A stretch of 64,000 nt of DNA from Benincasa hispida (Eukaryota; Streptophyta; Magnoliopsida; Cucurbitales; Cucurbitaceae), in NCBI RefSeq assembly GCF_009727055.1, contig NC_052351.1, forward strand, positions 9,091,963 through 9,155,962, in the 5' to 3' direction. The translations under genes were made by a program, and so were the position numbers. The notes under the pieces were generated by a model. That model was not told the origin of the DNA and did no database searches. It saw only the letters and a program-made list of their open reading frames with translations. Below, piece by piece: positions 1 to 11,567 of this stretch. Every line of letters starts with the position of its first letter. Positions within the stretch are counted from its first letter, which is position 1.

Positions 1-628
1 GCATCTAATAAATCTCTTATATATTCAAAATAGTAAAAACTAAATTTTTATTATACATTAAATTCACTTGTGTCTAATAAATCCCATTGAACATTTAAAA
101 AAAAATTAATGTATCTATAAACTAAAAATTTGAAATTGTAAGGTTTAATTGGAGATAAAAGATTTTTTTTCTAATAAAGCAATTAATTTTTAAACATTTT
201 TAATATTGTCGAGATTTATTAGATTTAAAATTGAAAATTTATAGTTCAATTGAACATTTTTTAGTGACTTGTTAGAACTAAGATTGAAAATTCGAGAATT
301 TATTAGTTACAATTTTCAAAATATGGACTAAACTTATAATTTAACATTTAAATTTTTATGTAGCATTATACACTAATATATAATATCTCGATTAAGTAAT
401 ATTAATTAAAAGAATACTATAGAGTTTATGGAATTATTCACTTAAATACTAAAAAAAAAAAAAACAAACTTACATATTTATTGATGTTTTTTAAAATAGA
501 AAGAAAAATATATACATTTATTTAAACCGAACAATTGAGTGGGACGTGTCCCTGGTCCCTTTATAAATCCATCATTGACTAGGCTAATACAAAAGCCAAT
601 CATAAAGTATGATGATAGTTGTTATTTT
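1..628. other. AT-rich non-coding DNA
   Basis: Very AT-rich sequence with long A and T runs. I see no open frame with protein-like composition, no RNA gene and no recognisable element end. Probably host intergenic DNA or old repeat. Confidence 0.5.
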
Positions 629-809
629 ACCCTCAAACTTTCAATTGTAATAAATTGAGCGCTCAAATTTATAAATATTAAAATTGGACCCTCAAATATA
701 TTATAGTTATAGAAATTGGACCTTCAAATGATAAATGATGAACCCTAAAAAATTTTGTTTTATCATTTTGGGATCTAATTTCTACGATTATTATAAATTT
801 GAAAGTTCA
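629..809. repeat. Possible small fold-back (MITE-like) repeat
   Basis: The left part (around 636-655, aaactttcaattgtaataa) is similar to the reverse complement of the right part (around 786-809, where aaatttgaaagttca lies on the plus strand). The interior repeats the phrase 'attggacc(c/t)tcaaat'. The arms are imperfect and I see no clear target duplication, so this is a weak call. Confidence 0.3.
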
Positions 810-1413
810 TTTTTTATCCATGAAAATTTGAACCGAAACAAATGATTTGAAAGATTGAATGTGTTAGAATGGGTGGTCCGATAAAAGCAGACATGAGAGG
901 GAAATTATAAATAAAAATGGTGTGCAAAGCAGTGGATGGGTCGGGCTACCACAAGACAACGCAGTTCATACATTAATTATCACAACGTTGATGAAACAAC
1001 AACCAATAATTATAATTTATACCCCTAAACCTTCAGCCTTCGGTCATTTTGCAACTTTCACAGACCAATCATGTTACTGCTTTTATATGCTAATTAATTG
1101 TTTTCTTGTTCTACTTCAAATATTACTAATAATAAAATAATATGTTGGGTTAATCACTCTTCACTAGGTCCAAATACTCAAATCAATACTGGAAAGATGA
1201 AGAAAAGGCTAAGAAATATTCTGCCAAATCCTTGATGCTAGATACTCAACGTTCGATGTCTTCCTACTCGATGCTCGATAAGAATTCCCTTTCTTTGTCT
1301 GATGAGTCTCGGTTAAATCCTCGATGGAACTCGATGACAACTGAACTGATACTCGATCTTACTTGATGAGTCTTGATCAATATCCGAGACGACTCACTGA
1401 ATATACTATATAA
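810..1413. other. Non-coding DNA
   Basis: The 1,140-1,400 part is less AT-rich and repeats 'ctcgat' several times (for example tactcgatgctcgata). No gene or element end is recognisable. Confidence 0.45.
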
Positions 1414-1670
1414 TATATATAATTATATTTATATAATAATTATTATTTATTATTGTTGTTATTATTATTAACTCATATTCGGTTTACATAAACCGAATAT
1501 GAATTTATTATAATAATAATAATTATTATAATTATTATACTATATATTTATATTTATATAATAATAATGATCTATTATTGTTGTTATTATTATTATTAAC
1601 TCATATTCTGTTTACAAACCGAACATGAGTTTGTTATAATTATAATTATTATAATTATTTTATCTATATA
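1414..1670. repeat. Two tandem ~127-bp units, each with a hairpin
   Basis: Unit 1 (1,414-1,540) and unit 2 (1,541 to about 1,670) share the order: AT stretch, (ttatta)-rich stretch, 'aactcatattc', then an inverted copy. In unit 1 the arms tcatattcggttta (1,473-1,486) and taaaccgaatatga (1,489-1,502) are perfectly complementary with a 2-base loop. In unit 2 the hairpin (about 1,599-1,631) has lost several pairs. The AT-rich flanks are themselves roughly complementary, so each unit can fold into a long cruciform. Confidence 0.75.
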
Positions 1671-2211
1671 TTTTTTATAAAAATTGTGGTACAAAAAGTT
1701 AATTACTTTCTAATTTTTATTTAAATTTTTTCACTTTAATATATATCTAAATTATTTTAACATTTAAGATTTTTTTACCTTAAACCATAACTGTTATGGA
1801 TTTTAATTGAAAGTTTGACTATGATATTGTAATATTTAAATTTTAATTTTTAGAAATTATAAGATTAAATTATATTTTTACATATATAATAGTATTATTT
1901 TTATAAGGCAATCTGGTTCTGACATCAAATGGGAGTTCTCTTTCTTAGAGGCTCTTCCCACTTTTTAGTAACAAATATGTCTTTAATCAGTCCCTAATCT
2001 ATTCTATCAGTACTACTTTCAGTCAAAACTCTTCCCCTTCGTTTTTATAGATATTCAGGTTTGTACGGAAATTTTTATACTATTTTCTTTGAATGAAAAA
2101 TTTATTGAAAATAATTTATTTAATATATAAAATTTTATTTGGTTGAGAACAAACAAAATTGCTAAAAATGAATATATTAAAAAAAAAAGGAAATTTTTTT
2201 TCCTGCAGTGA
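1671..2211. other. AT-rich non-coding DNA
   Basis: No gene, RNA gene or mobile element end is recognisable. Confidence 0.5.
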
Positions 2212-2319
2212 ATCCCTATCTCGATCCCCGCGTGGAATTTTGCGGGGACAAGGAATGAAATAGGGGCAGGGATGGGGATGGGGAAGCCTTCCCTATCCCC
2301 GTCCCATTCCGTGAACATC
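2212..2319. repeat. G/C-rich island of gggga/tcccc phrases
   Basis: Inside AT-rich DNA, this short stretch alternates cccc and gggg phrases (atccccgcg, ttgcggggac, ggatggggatgggg, tatccccgtccc), so it can fold on itself. Both strands give accidental proline/glycine-rich frames. It resembles the G-rich fold-back pieces that are scattered in plant genomes; no function is implied. Confidence 0.5.
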
Positions 2320-3549
2320 TCTAGTGCTGACAATTTTCAGAAGATTTGGGCGACGAGGAGTTATTCTTCATGGGAGGTGGAAGGAAGATTTTTTTGTGGG
2401 GTGGGGGAATCGAACCTTAAACCACGAGATTGAATGAATTTAATTTTAGAGGCAGCAGTGATCCAAAATTTTAGATTAGGCAATTTCATTTAAGATTAAA
2501 AGTTTATTACATATCCTTCTAAATTTGTTTTGGTGTGTTTGATAGACTTTTAAGGTTTGGAGTCTCTTACACACCTAAAATATATATATTAATGATCAAC
2601 ACTAATGGTAATATCATATATATATATAAAAACTCATGAATTATCTATTATTTGCTAAAATGAAAATTTTATTCTTAATTAAATACAAAATTATATTTTT
2701 GTCCAATACAATAATTAATTTTAAAACTTTGAATAGGTATGAAGCTTATTATATGCAAAATGAAAAGTTTGAGGTTATGTTAGCCATTTATGATTTATTA
2801 TACAAAATTAAACTTACAGTGATTTATTCGATAGAATTTGAAATTTTAGAGATAAAACTTGTAATTTAATATTTAAATAAATGCAAAATACATCGTGTAG
2901 TAATATTAGTTATAAAATTTAAAAATAAAAAACAAAACCTAGGTGTGGAGAAAGATTCCAACTAAGCCTAGAGGGCACAGAGTATATAAACCGACCTATT
3001 GACAACCGAGTCAAGGTTGGCTAACTATTATATAAGACCATATTTATCAAATCATAATAAAAATTCGTGTAATCATAATAATTTTTTATTGATGGATCAA
3101 TTATAATAAACTTGAATCACAAACATAATTGGATTGATTTTGATCACATTTACTTAAAATTATGAATTTTGTCAAATTTATTGTTACCGTTACATCTACT
3201 TCTACCTTTAAGGGTCAAGCGCGATTTTGAATGTAGGGTCCATGTATCAGTACAAATGCATAATACAAGTAAACAACACAAAAAGTAAAATTGTGGCCCA
3301 CTTTTTTTATTCATCTATTACGTTTTCAGTGAGGTATACATGACCTATAAATCGACTACATTATATATATATAGCGGAATCAATTAAGGGAAGCACGTGC
3401 TCCTTTCCCTTACGTGCATCTGTCGTTGTTTAAAGGGGAATGAAGTTTAAAAATGTAGTGTATTTTCAAACTATTGAAAAAAATGGGGTATATGTGAAAG
3501 TATTTTTAAAAATAGGTGGAAATGGAAAGTATTGACAAAAGTAGGGTAG
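2320..3549. other. AT-rich non-coding DNA
   Basis: No supported gene. Short open frames on both strands are low-complexity (Ile, Lys, Asn, Phe) and are best explained by base composition. Confidence 0.5.
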
Positions 3550-3620
3550 AGAAATCGTGTACGGGGTACACGATTAGCATTTAGAAGAATCATGTATGGG
3601 GTATACGATTAGCGTTTAAT
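3550..3620. repeat. Two adjacent small hairpins (atcgtgtac ggg gtacacgat)
   Basis: The first hairpin is perfect: atcgtgtac (3,554-3,562), loop ggg, gtacacgat (3,566-3,574). A diverged second copy follows at 3,589-3,609 (atcatgtat ggg gtatacgat). Both copies are followed by 'tagc(a/g)ttt', so they are tandem duplicates of about 35 bp. They lie shortly downstream of the putative minus-strand gene remnant at 3.9-4.8 kb. Confidence 0.7.
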
Positions 3621-3899
3621 CTAGTCAGCACCACGTCGGCTGATTTGGTTGACCGGTCGCATGGAGACTCGTGGACCTGATCCACATTTTTTCTTTTTTC
3701 TTTTTTTTAAAAAATAGATTGATTAATTAATTTTTTTAATCGGAGATGTACAACAATATTAAGACCTTAGGATAGGTCCACAAATTCCTTCTTTATTCAA
3801 CTTAATTATATATTTAATCTACAATGAAAACATAATTATTCTGCACTCATATTCAAAAAAAAAAAAAAATGTCATGATACTAAAGAAGATTTACAATTA

Positions 3900-4760
3900 G
3901 TTCTTTAATTTGAAAATAGAAGTTTACATGAAATTTAAAGACGACCCCCTGGTCTTTACCCCACATGGGGTTGTCTTCGTGTGCCTCTAAATTAGCTTCA
4001 CCTTGCTGCCATTGTCGTCTATGACGAATACATCTTCGTTCTTGTTTGTTGAATAATACTTTCTATGTTGACCAATGTTTGGTGACACATTGAACCCAAC
4101 TCTGGTAAGTTGTGCTGCATTGAATATTATTGCACAATATTCATATAATATATATGGAAAATGTCTGATTTTAAATCTCTTACCATGTAGTTATAGTAAG
4201 TGCCGTCAGGTGTGATAAATCGCCTCGTGATTGAATCGTACCAGACCCATTTGTTATTTCTCCTTGTACACAACGATCATGTCATCCATGCCAGTAGGAT
4301 ATATATTCCGCGTGGATTCGACATTAGTCTTGGTCGTGCTTACCTTTCAAATCAATCTAGTGTAGAGTGTTGGGAGTGTATAGGACAACGAAGGTATCGT
4401 CTTGATTTGATTCCACTACAATAATCTCATAGTGTTCTGTCACATAATATTTTTTTACAGCAAGTTGTAAATCTTCTTGTATTAAATAACATTCATTTCT
4501 ATATTAAACTAAAATTACCTACACATACACTCCTTTCCTCCAAAGTTGACCCTAGTTTACATGTTGAATTTGTAATTTTTCAATCTATTTGGGTGAACAT
4601 ATCCGATGGTATAACTCAAGATCATGTTCCCCACTATTGTCATTTCCAAATAATTCTTCAACTTCAACATCAATATCACCGTCTCTATCATTTCCAGGTT
4701 CAAGAATAACTAAATCTTCAGGACGCATCGACATATTTATTATGATTTTTTCAACTGTTA
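3900..4760 (-). pseudogene. Possible remnant of a plant mobile-domain or Mutator-like gene
   Basis: I do not firmly recognise this gene. On the minus strand, around 4,190-4,260, one frame reads WYDSITRRFITPDGTYYNYM and is followed by gtaag, a possible splice donor. About 100 bp further, at 3,960-4,110, another frame reads TRVGFNVSPNIGQ and continues without stops into an acidic tail. Upstream, at 4,585-4,740, a frame is rich in Asp and Glu (for example PGNDRDGDIDVEVEELFGN). The Trp-Tyr and Thr-Arg-Arg phrase recalls the C-terminal part of plant mobile domain (MAIN-like) transposon proteins, but the match is from memory. Stops break the frames between the segments. It could equally be a decayed Mutator-like gene or chance. 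No intact copy is present. Confidence 0.28.
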
Positions 4761-4819
4761 TAGTTGACAAAAAATATGTTAATATGTCAACCCAACAAAA
4801 TCCAATTTCTAAGTTCAAT

Positions 4820-4954
4820 ATATAAGATCTGAATATTATACATTTAAATCAACTCAAATCTAAGATCCAAAAACTATACATTTAAATCAACCCAAATAAA
4901 AACAAAATAGTATATCCATGAATCATACATTTAATTCAGCCCAAATGCAAACAA
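4820..4954. repeat. About three degenerate ~49-bp tandem units
   Basis: The phrase 'atacatttaa(a/t)tca(a/g)(c/t)(c/t)caaat' recurs at about 4,838, 4,879 and 4,927, with 'aaacaaaat' ending the last two units. The array runs directly into the AAT microsatellite. Confidence 0.6.

Positions 4955-5051
<97 letters not shown>
4955..5051. repeat. (AAT)n followed by (ATT)n microsatellite
   Basis: About 17 AAT units run into about 15 ATT units, meeting at 'atatatt' near 5,003-5,009. The two halves are reverse complements, so the block is a ~95-bp hairpin. It sits exactly where the first ~300 bp of the following LTR should be. Confidence 0.9.
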
Positions 5052-6143
5052 GGGATGTAAAGCTGATAATGGTCAATTATGAAATATAGTTGACGACCGT
5101 TAAAGATCATACCGTTGCAAATATATTGAACTTCTGGTGATTTCCAGACGGCGCAACAGAGTATGGAAATTAATGCTATCCATCCATGCAATCATTAGTG
5201 AGAAGAACTGCTTCACCTTGAAATCTATAAATACCCAATGTTACCAAACCAGAGGGAGAGTGTGAGGAGGCGAGGTGAAGCCAAGGGAAGGAAATTCTTG
5301 AAAAGAAATTAATTTTTGGAGAGGTCGAGAGACTGCCGGAAAATAGCACGAAGGAGAGACATCCAACCCTTGCGAGAGCAAGATTCTAGAAATTAAAAAA
5401 GAGTTGAAGTGATAAGAGAAGTGTAAAAAGCCATGGGAAGCAAGACATTGCTCACTCCATCTATTGTTTTTTACTTTATTTGCAAATATGGAAACTTCAT
5501 TTCAATTTATGTTCAGTCTCTCCACACCATGCATGGGTAACTAAATTTGTGAATGGGTTGAGAAGTACTTAGCTAGCATGACTTAAGCTATGCACTTCAT
5601 GTGATCATCTTGTCTTATGTATGCGTCATTCATTATTTGGAGTATTTGAGAGAGTAGTCTAAAGATAGAATCTAGGTTTGAGAGAGTCGGATTAGATCTC
5701 ATAAGCAAGAGTAGAGACTTAGAAATAAGTTCTATCTACTACATTCCATACGCATCGCATGTATCTTATGGATAGGAAATGTGGCACTATGCATTGAGAA
5801 ATGTAGTGTTTAATATTTGTGTATAGCATGATCGCATGACTTGCACAAAATCTTAAGAAATGTTAGCTAAATCTCTTCTTAACCCCTTCATCGCATACTT
5901 GTTACAACACCACCCTTTCATCACTCCACGTTTAATTCCATCGCATTAGAACATCTAAATATCTACTTCTTTCTCACATCGTAATAGAATCAGAGAGTCC
6001 GTCGCATATCTATTTAGTAATCCCTACATTCGACCCTGGACTTACCAAGACCCTAAGAAGGCTTATACTTGGGCTTTGTTAGGAAAACTTGTATGATCAT
6101 CGCATCCACACATCTCTACATCGCATGATAAATCAACACATCA
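5052..6143 (+). mobile_element. Truncated LTR of Athila-type family C
   Basis: This matches the LTR at 61,788-63,207 from its internal position near 62,090 to its end (same order and orientation), so the first ~300 bp are missing and replaced by the AAT/ATT microsatellite. The right end is '..cacatca' (CA at 6,142-6,143), as in the full LTR. No PBS or gag follows; instead comes copia I integrase. It is therefore either a solo LTR or the 3' LTR of a deleted copy. Directly after it lies aatac, the 5-bp duplication also found before the LTR at 61,788. Confidence 0.85.
5226..5233 (+). promoter_or_regulatory. TATA box of LTR C (left copy)
   Basis: TATAAATA, at the same place as in the full LTR at 62,265-62,272. 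It would start Pol II transcription of the element. Confidence 0.6.
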
Positions 6144-6148
6144 AATAC
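6144..6148. other. Target-site duplication aatac (right side of LTR C)
   Basis: aatac follows the CA end of the LTR; the same aatac precedes the TG of the LTR at 61,788. Joined through one aatac, the copia integrase frames of the two flanks become continuous. Confidence 0.8.
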
Positions 6149-6790
6149 TCATAGCCACCTCGAGGTCGAACATTCATAGGACAAGAGGCTCCTTGGCTCT
6201 ATAACCTTTTCCAGTAAAAGGTCGTTTAGTTATCTTACCCTCAAGGCAAGACTCGCATATTGGTAAAGAATTTTCTTCTAACTCACTTAGAAGTCCATTC
6301 TTCACCAATCTCTCAATCCTATTGAGATTGATGTACCCTACACGTAGATGCCAAAGTTGGGCATTTTCTTTTGGAGAAATATGTCGACGTTTTGTTTGAG
6401 TTACGACAGTTCTAAACAATTCATTATTATGGAGGGAATTAATGGCTAATGACATTAGCACATATAAATTAGATTCTAGATTTGCAGTACAAATAAAAAT
6501 ACCGTCTTTATGAATAAACGCTTTATCCACATTCAAAGAGATAGTATATTTATATTGCAATAAACACTTTACAGAAATTAGGTTCCTCTTAAGTTCAGGA
6601 ACAATATATACATAATTCAAAACAAGAAACCTATTCTGTAAAGCTAACAGTAGCCCTCCCACTGCCATGACTGAGACGACGTGCCCGGTGCCTACTCGCA
6701 TCGTCATCTCATCAGCCTCTAGCTGTCGCCAAAATCCCCTGAAAAGAAGAACGAAAATGGTTAGTGGTGTCCGAATCAATTATCCAGGCA
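6149..6790 (-). pseudogene. Copia I protease end, GAG-pre-integrase and start of integrase
   Basis: Part of a Ty1/copia polyprotein on the minus strand. The upper end (about 6,750-6,790) encodes a protease start in which the usual Asp-Ser-Gly reads Asp-Ser-Asp (IIDSDTTNH). The long open part (down to 6,174) has the GAG-pre-integrase domain: NYVYIVPELKRNLISV, then the zinc-binding region LWHLRVGYIN...CESCLEGK. The second zinc histidine is replaced by Tyr (normally Leu-Gly-His), and the Cys-x2-Cys pair is kept. A frame break lies at about 6,174, and the integrase core is cut at 6,148 by the family C LTR. The missing continuation is of the type seen at 60.8-61.8 kb. A dead copy. Confidence 0.85.
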
Positions 6791-6859
6791 GAATCATCAT
6801 TGTCCACTAAACAAGTTTCAAGAACTAGTAAATCGTATTTACCTTTATCGGCCTTGGGC

Positions 6860-7730
6860 TTAGCCTTGGTTGCCTTCCTCTCTTTCCGATAGCGAGGACA
6901 ATTCCTCTTCCAGTGGACGCCTCCTTAGGGTGACAGATGGTGGGTTAACAGGCACCTTCCCTTTTCCCTTACCACCCTTCTTCTTTTTTCCCTTTGCAGA
7001 GTTAGAAGTAAAAGGTGCATACTTCGTTCCTGAAGTCGAACCTCTATGGAACGTTTTGGAGGATGAAGCAACATTTGCCTCACCCTTCTTCCCCTCCTTA
7101 CTTTTCAGTAAGGATTGGTAGGTCTGCAACTCGTTGAAGAGAGTTGTAAGGTTATATTTCACTTTGTTAAGAATCACATTGCTAACAAAGTACAGGAAAC
7201 TCTCAGGCAAAGAATGCAGGATTATGCTAACTTGGCTGCCCTCATTAATGGTGGACCCATTTAACTCTGCCACATTAAAGTGGACCATCATGTTAAGCAC
7301 ATGTTCACGAATAGAGGTGCCTTCTTCCATTTTGGAGTTGAATATATATTTAAGAGCCTTATGCATAAGCTATTCAGATGGTTGTCTGAACATCCCCTAC
7401 AAGGACTCCATGATCTCACATGCTGAGACTATAGGCTCATGGTTCTTGGCCAAGACTTCAGAAAGACTTGCCAAGATGTAGGCTCGAGCCTTCTCATTCG
7501 TCCTTGTCCATCGCTCGTATGCTTCCCAAACATTTCGAGAGGCATTTGGAGCTGGAATAGGAGGACAGGCCTCCGTGAGAGCAAACATGAGATCCCCGAT
7601 GATTAGGATCATCGTGATCATATGTTTCTATGTTGCGAAACTTTCGCCAGTTAATTTTTCGATGCTTAACAAAGCCAAAGTGGCTGTTGCCAATTTGAAA
7701 AAGTTGTTTCTAAAAATACGAACAAAACTT
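6860..7730 (-). pseudogene. Copia I gag
   Basis: Minus-strand gag of a Ty1/copia element. The N-terminal part (7,400-7,730) has the family phrase LLSIEKLTGESFAT followed by a TAG where the family usually has Trp, then DLMFALTEACPP and a helical stretch ending CEIMESL. The next part (6,860-7,366), in another frame, continues KALKYIFNSKMEEGTSIREH, then FNELQTYQSLL, then a Lys/Gly-rich tail (GKKKKGGKGKGK). At least one stop and one frameshift separate them. The Cys-His zinc knuckle expected near the C end is not visible, so it is lost or lies in the gap to the protease. This is the particle protein of the element and is not functional here. Confidence 0.85.
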
Positions 7731-8025
7731 TATTAGATTTTGCTAAACCACTTTTAAACCAATCAGTTTTACAAAATAGTTTCAAGTACCCTAAGTTATA
7801 GACTTCTATTTTGCAATGATACCCCAGTGAGGCAGGACAAACGTCACCAGTGGGGTGATTAGATGCCCCTTCACTGAGATGAGACATTCTCAACCATTAG
7901 GCAGAACCAACTCTTGGAACTGAACCTAACAACCACCATTTTTTTCAGTCCAGAACTATTAACCTTTAACAATTCTGTGTAAGTGTGACCCCTCGCTTTC
8001 GGTGCCAGAGTCCCGTCCTATTGAG
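7731..8025 (-). other. Copia I leader, gag-proximal piece
   Basis: Non-coding leader between the copia I primer site and gag. It is cut at 8,030 by element A and resumes at 32,998. No ORF of note. Confidence 0.55.
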
Positions 8026-8030
8026 CCCAC

Positions 8031-9716
8031 TGATGCGTGGTTAATGCGATGAAATAATGGTGTATATTGCGTTGGTGGTGTATCCGTTGTACATGCAAGT
8101 TCTCCTAGCAAAATCCAAGTATAAATTCTACTAGGTTGCCTGGTAAGCTCAGGGTCGAACATAGAGACTATGGAGACAGTATGCGACGGTGATTTCAGAT
8201 CTCTTTGTGGTGACAAATAAAACAATGCGTTGGTTGGTATGTTTGTTTAATGTAGAAATTCTATGCGGCGAAGTTGAGAAAAAAGTTAATACAAACAAAA
8301 GTTACAATAAGTATGCGGGTGAATGGGTTGAGAAGAGATTTATCTAACACTTCCTAAAGATTCGTTCACGTTATGCGATCATGCTACACACATACAAAAG
8401 CAAGTTATCTCTCAATAAAAATGCTATAGCTCATAGTTTTAGAACGCATGTGATGTATGCGATGATGTCTATAGGACTTATGTCTAACCCATTATTCTTG
8501 TCCATGCGATGATGAATGACACACACATACACAAGGCGACTGCATACTACTATAACCTATTTCTAGGGTGCATGCGATGCATGTTAGTAAACAGAACTTA
8601 TCTCTAAGTCTCTATCTCTTGCTTATGCGGATCTAATCTTGCTTTCTCAAGTTTAGATTCTAACCTAGCTCTCTCATGTCTAGGTTCTTTCTTTAGACTC
8701 TCTCTCGAGTAGCTCTAAAGGGGTGATGGACGCATACATAAGACAAGATGATCGCATACAATGAAGATCTTAGGTCATGCTAGCTAAGTGCTTCTCAACC
8801 CATTCAGAAGTTTAGTTACTCATGCGTAATGTAAAGAGAGTGAACAGATGTAAAAATGCAGGTTCCATTCTATAAATGAAATCAAAATACAAAATGACAA
8901 TGAGAAATAAAGATAGGGAGTCTGGTAGCAATTTCTTGCTTCCCAAGGCTTCTACACTGTTTTTCTCTACTCTGCTCAAAGAATATTCTTGCTTTTGCAA
9001 GAGTCGGCCTCTCTCCATTCTCAACGCTTCCCGACACTCTCTCGAGCTGACCAGGAACGATCTTCCGACATCTTCTCTCTTCTCTCGCCTCCGCCTTTTA
9101 AGTGTAAGAAAACTATGAACAAAGGCTAATTATATTATGTATGGTGAACTCTCTATATGGCTCAGCTGGAATAGAACCAAACTCCTTTAACGAAGGTGGC
9201 CTTCGGTATTTATAGAGCTTTAGGGTGAAAAGCTTTTTCTCTCAAATGATTGCACTGATGGGATATCATTAGTTCTCTATCTGATGTGCCGAATAATTGT
9301 CACTGAAAAGTTGAGTGTACTTGCTATAGTGTATCATTAACGGCTTGTCAACTAAATTCGGATTCAACCGTCATAAGTTTTCTGTCCCATCGTGATTTAT
9401 TAAGCTTTCACCTTGATGTGTTGTCTCTATGCGGCCATCTTCTTGAGCAGATTTTCGCAATGCAAACGATTGCATAGCCTTAAGGCTGCAATCTTTTAAT
9501 GCGCTCGGCTGAATTCCTTGGATCGCAATTTTGCCTTGCACCAACACATTTTTCTGCACAAAATACATAAATTAGCTGTTTTAATGCGATGGACTCATGC
9601 GATCGCAATGTTCTAAACTTAATGCTTTTGGACACGGTTTTATATTTTTTACCGTCGCAATCCTTCATTGTTTTATATCTTTGCGTTGTAATAACGTGCA
9701 TTTCTGACCGTTATCA
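8031..9716 (-). repeat. 3' LTR of element A
   Basis: 1,686 bp, plus-strand ends tgatgcg and gttatca, that is TGATAAC...CGCATCA on the element strand. It matches the split 5' LTR. It contains a TATA box at 9,207-9,214, many 'tgcgat'/'atgcg' phrases, and the motif cagggtcgaacata (about 8,149-8,163) shared by the other LTR families here. Confidence 0.9.
9207..9214 (-). promoter_or_regulatory. TATA box of 3' LTR A
   Basis: tatttata on the plus strand, TATAAATA on the element strand, within 'ctctataaataccgaagg', which is repeated in the 5' LTR at 32,483-32,490 and in LTR B and LTR G. Confidence 0.6.
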
Positions 9717-9732
9717 CACCCCCAAATTTAAA
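9717..9732 (-). promoter_or_regulatory. Polypurine tract of element A
   Basis: Element-strand TTTAAATTTGGGGGTG directly abuts the TG of the 3' LTR. This is the primer for plus-strand DNA synthesis. The same sequence abuts LTR B (26,408) and LTR G (44,244). Confidence 0.85.
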
Positions 9733-10508
9733 GCAATGCTTGTTCTCAAGCATAAACTAAAGATTTTCTTTAGAAAGTCAGGTGCCTTATTCAAATCCTA
9801 TGTACCAAAATCTCCTTAATTCCTATCCAGGTCTCTTCTTAAAATATTTCTAAAATTTAGAGACCGCAAGTTTAACCTTCAAAAGGACTTTACTTGTTTC
9901 CAGGGCATTGCTTGATTTATTTCAAAAAAACTTTTTCAATTGGGGTGTTTTCAATTGATTTTTATCCTTGCATAGTTTAGATATTTTTTTCTATGACCTT
10001 GTGCTGCTGATCCAAGTACCTAGCCTTCATTTTGGCTTGCCCCCATGTGTGTCATACAAGCATCCATTTACGAGCAAGGCACTCTTTCTCAGTCTAAACT
10101 CATGCCCATTTGGCAGCAGAGTTGCGATCATTTTATTTATGCGTTGATCACGATTCCTACCTTCGTTTTGCTTGCCCCCATGGGTGTCATGTGGACATCC
10201 AACTACGAGTAGGATCCAATCGCAACGTTATGATTTTTTTGAATGCCTAAAAAAACAACAAGGTTGAAAATATAAACGCAACAATGTCCTCATTGCTGAA
10301 AGATTGAAAGAATTCATGTGATGCTCTTAGGAGGTTTCATAAAAGTTAGTTTGAAAGAAAGTTGGTGGATCACTAACTTCTAGAAATATTTCATGAATTG
10401 ACTGTCCTAAAATTAAGTTGACTCTAGTGCATGTGATGAAAATAGAGGCATGCGTTTCATCATTGAAATCATAATCGGCAAAGAAAAACAATGCGATAAC
10501 TTACTAAA
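9733..10508 (-). other. 3' UTR of element A with a duplicated ~50-nt motif
   Basis: Non-coding. It holds two copies of a motif (10,024-10,074 and 10,160-10,209) with core ttggcttgcccccatgtgtg then 'gacatcca'. The same two-copy layout is present in elements B and G. Target bases ctaaa at 10,504-10,508 border solo LTR T1. Confidence 0.7.
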
Positions 10509-10689
10509 TGTAAGACCCTAAGATTAAATCTAAAGTAGGAGGTTAAATAAGGATATTGGAACAAAGGGTGGAAAACATTAAAATTATCCAAAAAGGTGAC
10601 CAAAGTTCCAAACACCTATGAAGGGCTTAAAACATGTGGGATGCAAGAATGCATGGAGGATGGAAGCAAGAAGACTTGAAAAATGGCTA

Positions 10690-11160
10690 AGGGTTGCATA
10701 CAACCAACGCAAAGGTATACATGAGCCATGCGGACACGGGCAGGAAGCATGCATCGAGTGAGCATGCTAGGCGCGCAGGCCAAGCGCACAGGCCATGCGC
10801 CAAGTGCACAGCCCATGCGTCGAGGACAAGCGCATAGGCCATGCGACGATGGTGTATGCTGAGCACCCTGCCTATGCGTCGAACGGGTGAGCGAGCAAGC
10901 CATCCTATGCGTCAAAGCATTACCGTGTCTGCCGAGTAGCCATGCGTCGATGCGTTATGCCAAGCGCATGCCCATACGGCGAGGCACGCCCACGCAGTTG
11001 AGCATGCTTATGCAGCCAAGCGCTCAAGCACCTAGGTAGCACGCCCATGCGTCGATGGTCAGCACCGTTCGTCCATGCTTAGTAGGCCGAGCAAGCATAC
11101 CTAGCAAGCCATGCGTCGAGGGTGAGCGGCCACCCTATGCATTGGTGATGGCCTACTCAT
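10690..11160. repeat. ATGCGTCGA / GCGCA-rich degenerate repeat cluster in T1
   Basis: atgcgtcga or close variants recur at about 10,816, 10,873, 10,908, 10,941, 11,047 and 11,110, between many 'ccatgcg', 'aagcgca' and 'agcatgc' phrases. The stretch is much richer in G, C and CpG than its surroundings. There is no fixed period. Confidence 0.75.
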
Positions 11161-11567
11161 GCATGGCTAAATAGGACTTTAATGAAGGAAGGGTGAGTTG
11201 CTATGCGTTAAGGATAAAAGGTAAGGCTAATTGATGAGAAACTTCAAGGGAAGATGTCAATGGTATACGAGCATAAGTCTTAAACAATTTAAGTAGAGAA
11301 ATATGTTAAGTATTTAAGTGATTTAGGTGGAAAAAGGAGGATCACACAAAGTTCTAGTAGGAGGTGGACAAAAGAGATTTCATGCAATTGAAGTCTTATC
11401 ACCCCAAGCAAAAGGTGGGTGAAGGAGATTTCATGCAAAAAAGGAGATTTTAGCTGGCAAGCTAGATGAGAACAACTTAAGGCTAGGCTGGGTAGACTAA
11501 GTGTTGGCAGCTCCAAAGTGAGACAAATGGGAGTTGAGTTGTCACCATGGGGTGAGTTTGGAATGGC

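Noticed and set aside
2055..2333. 92-codon minus-strand frame with PIPIPAPISFLVPAKF
   Set aside because: Produced by the G/C-rich fold-back repeat and AT-rich flank; no codon-level signal.
10690..11160. CRISPR-like or satellite array
   Set aside because: Repeated words are 9-12 bases with no fixed spacing and no conserved unit; it lies within a plant LTR.
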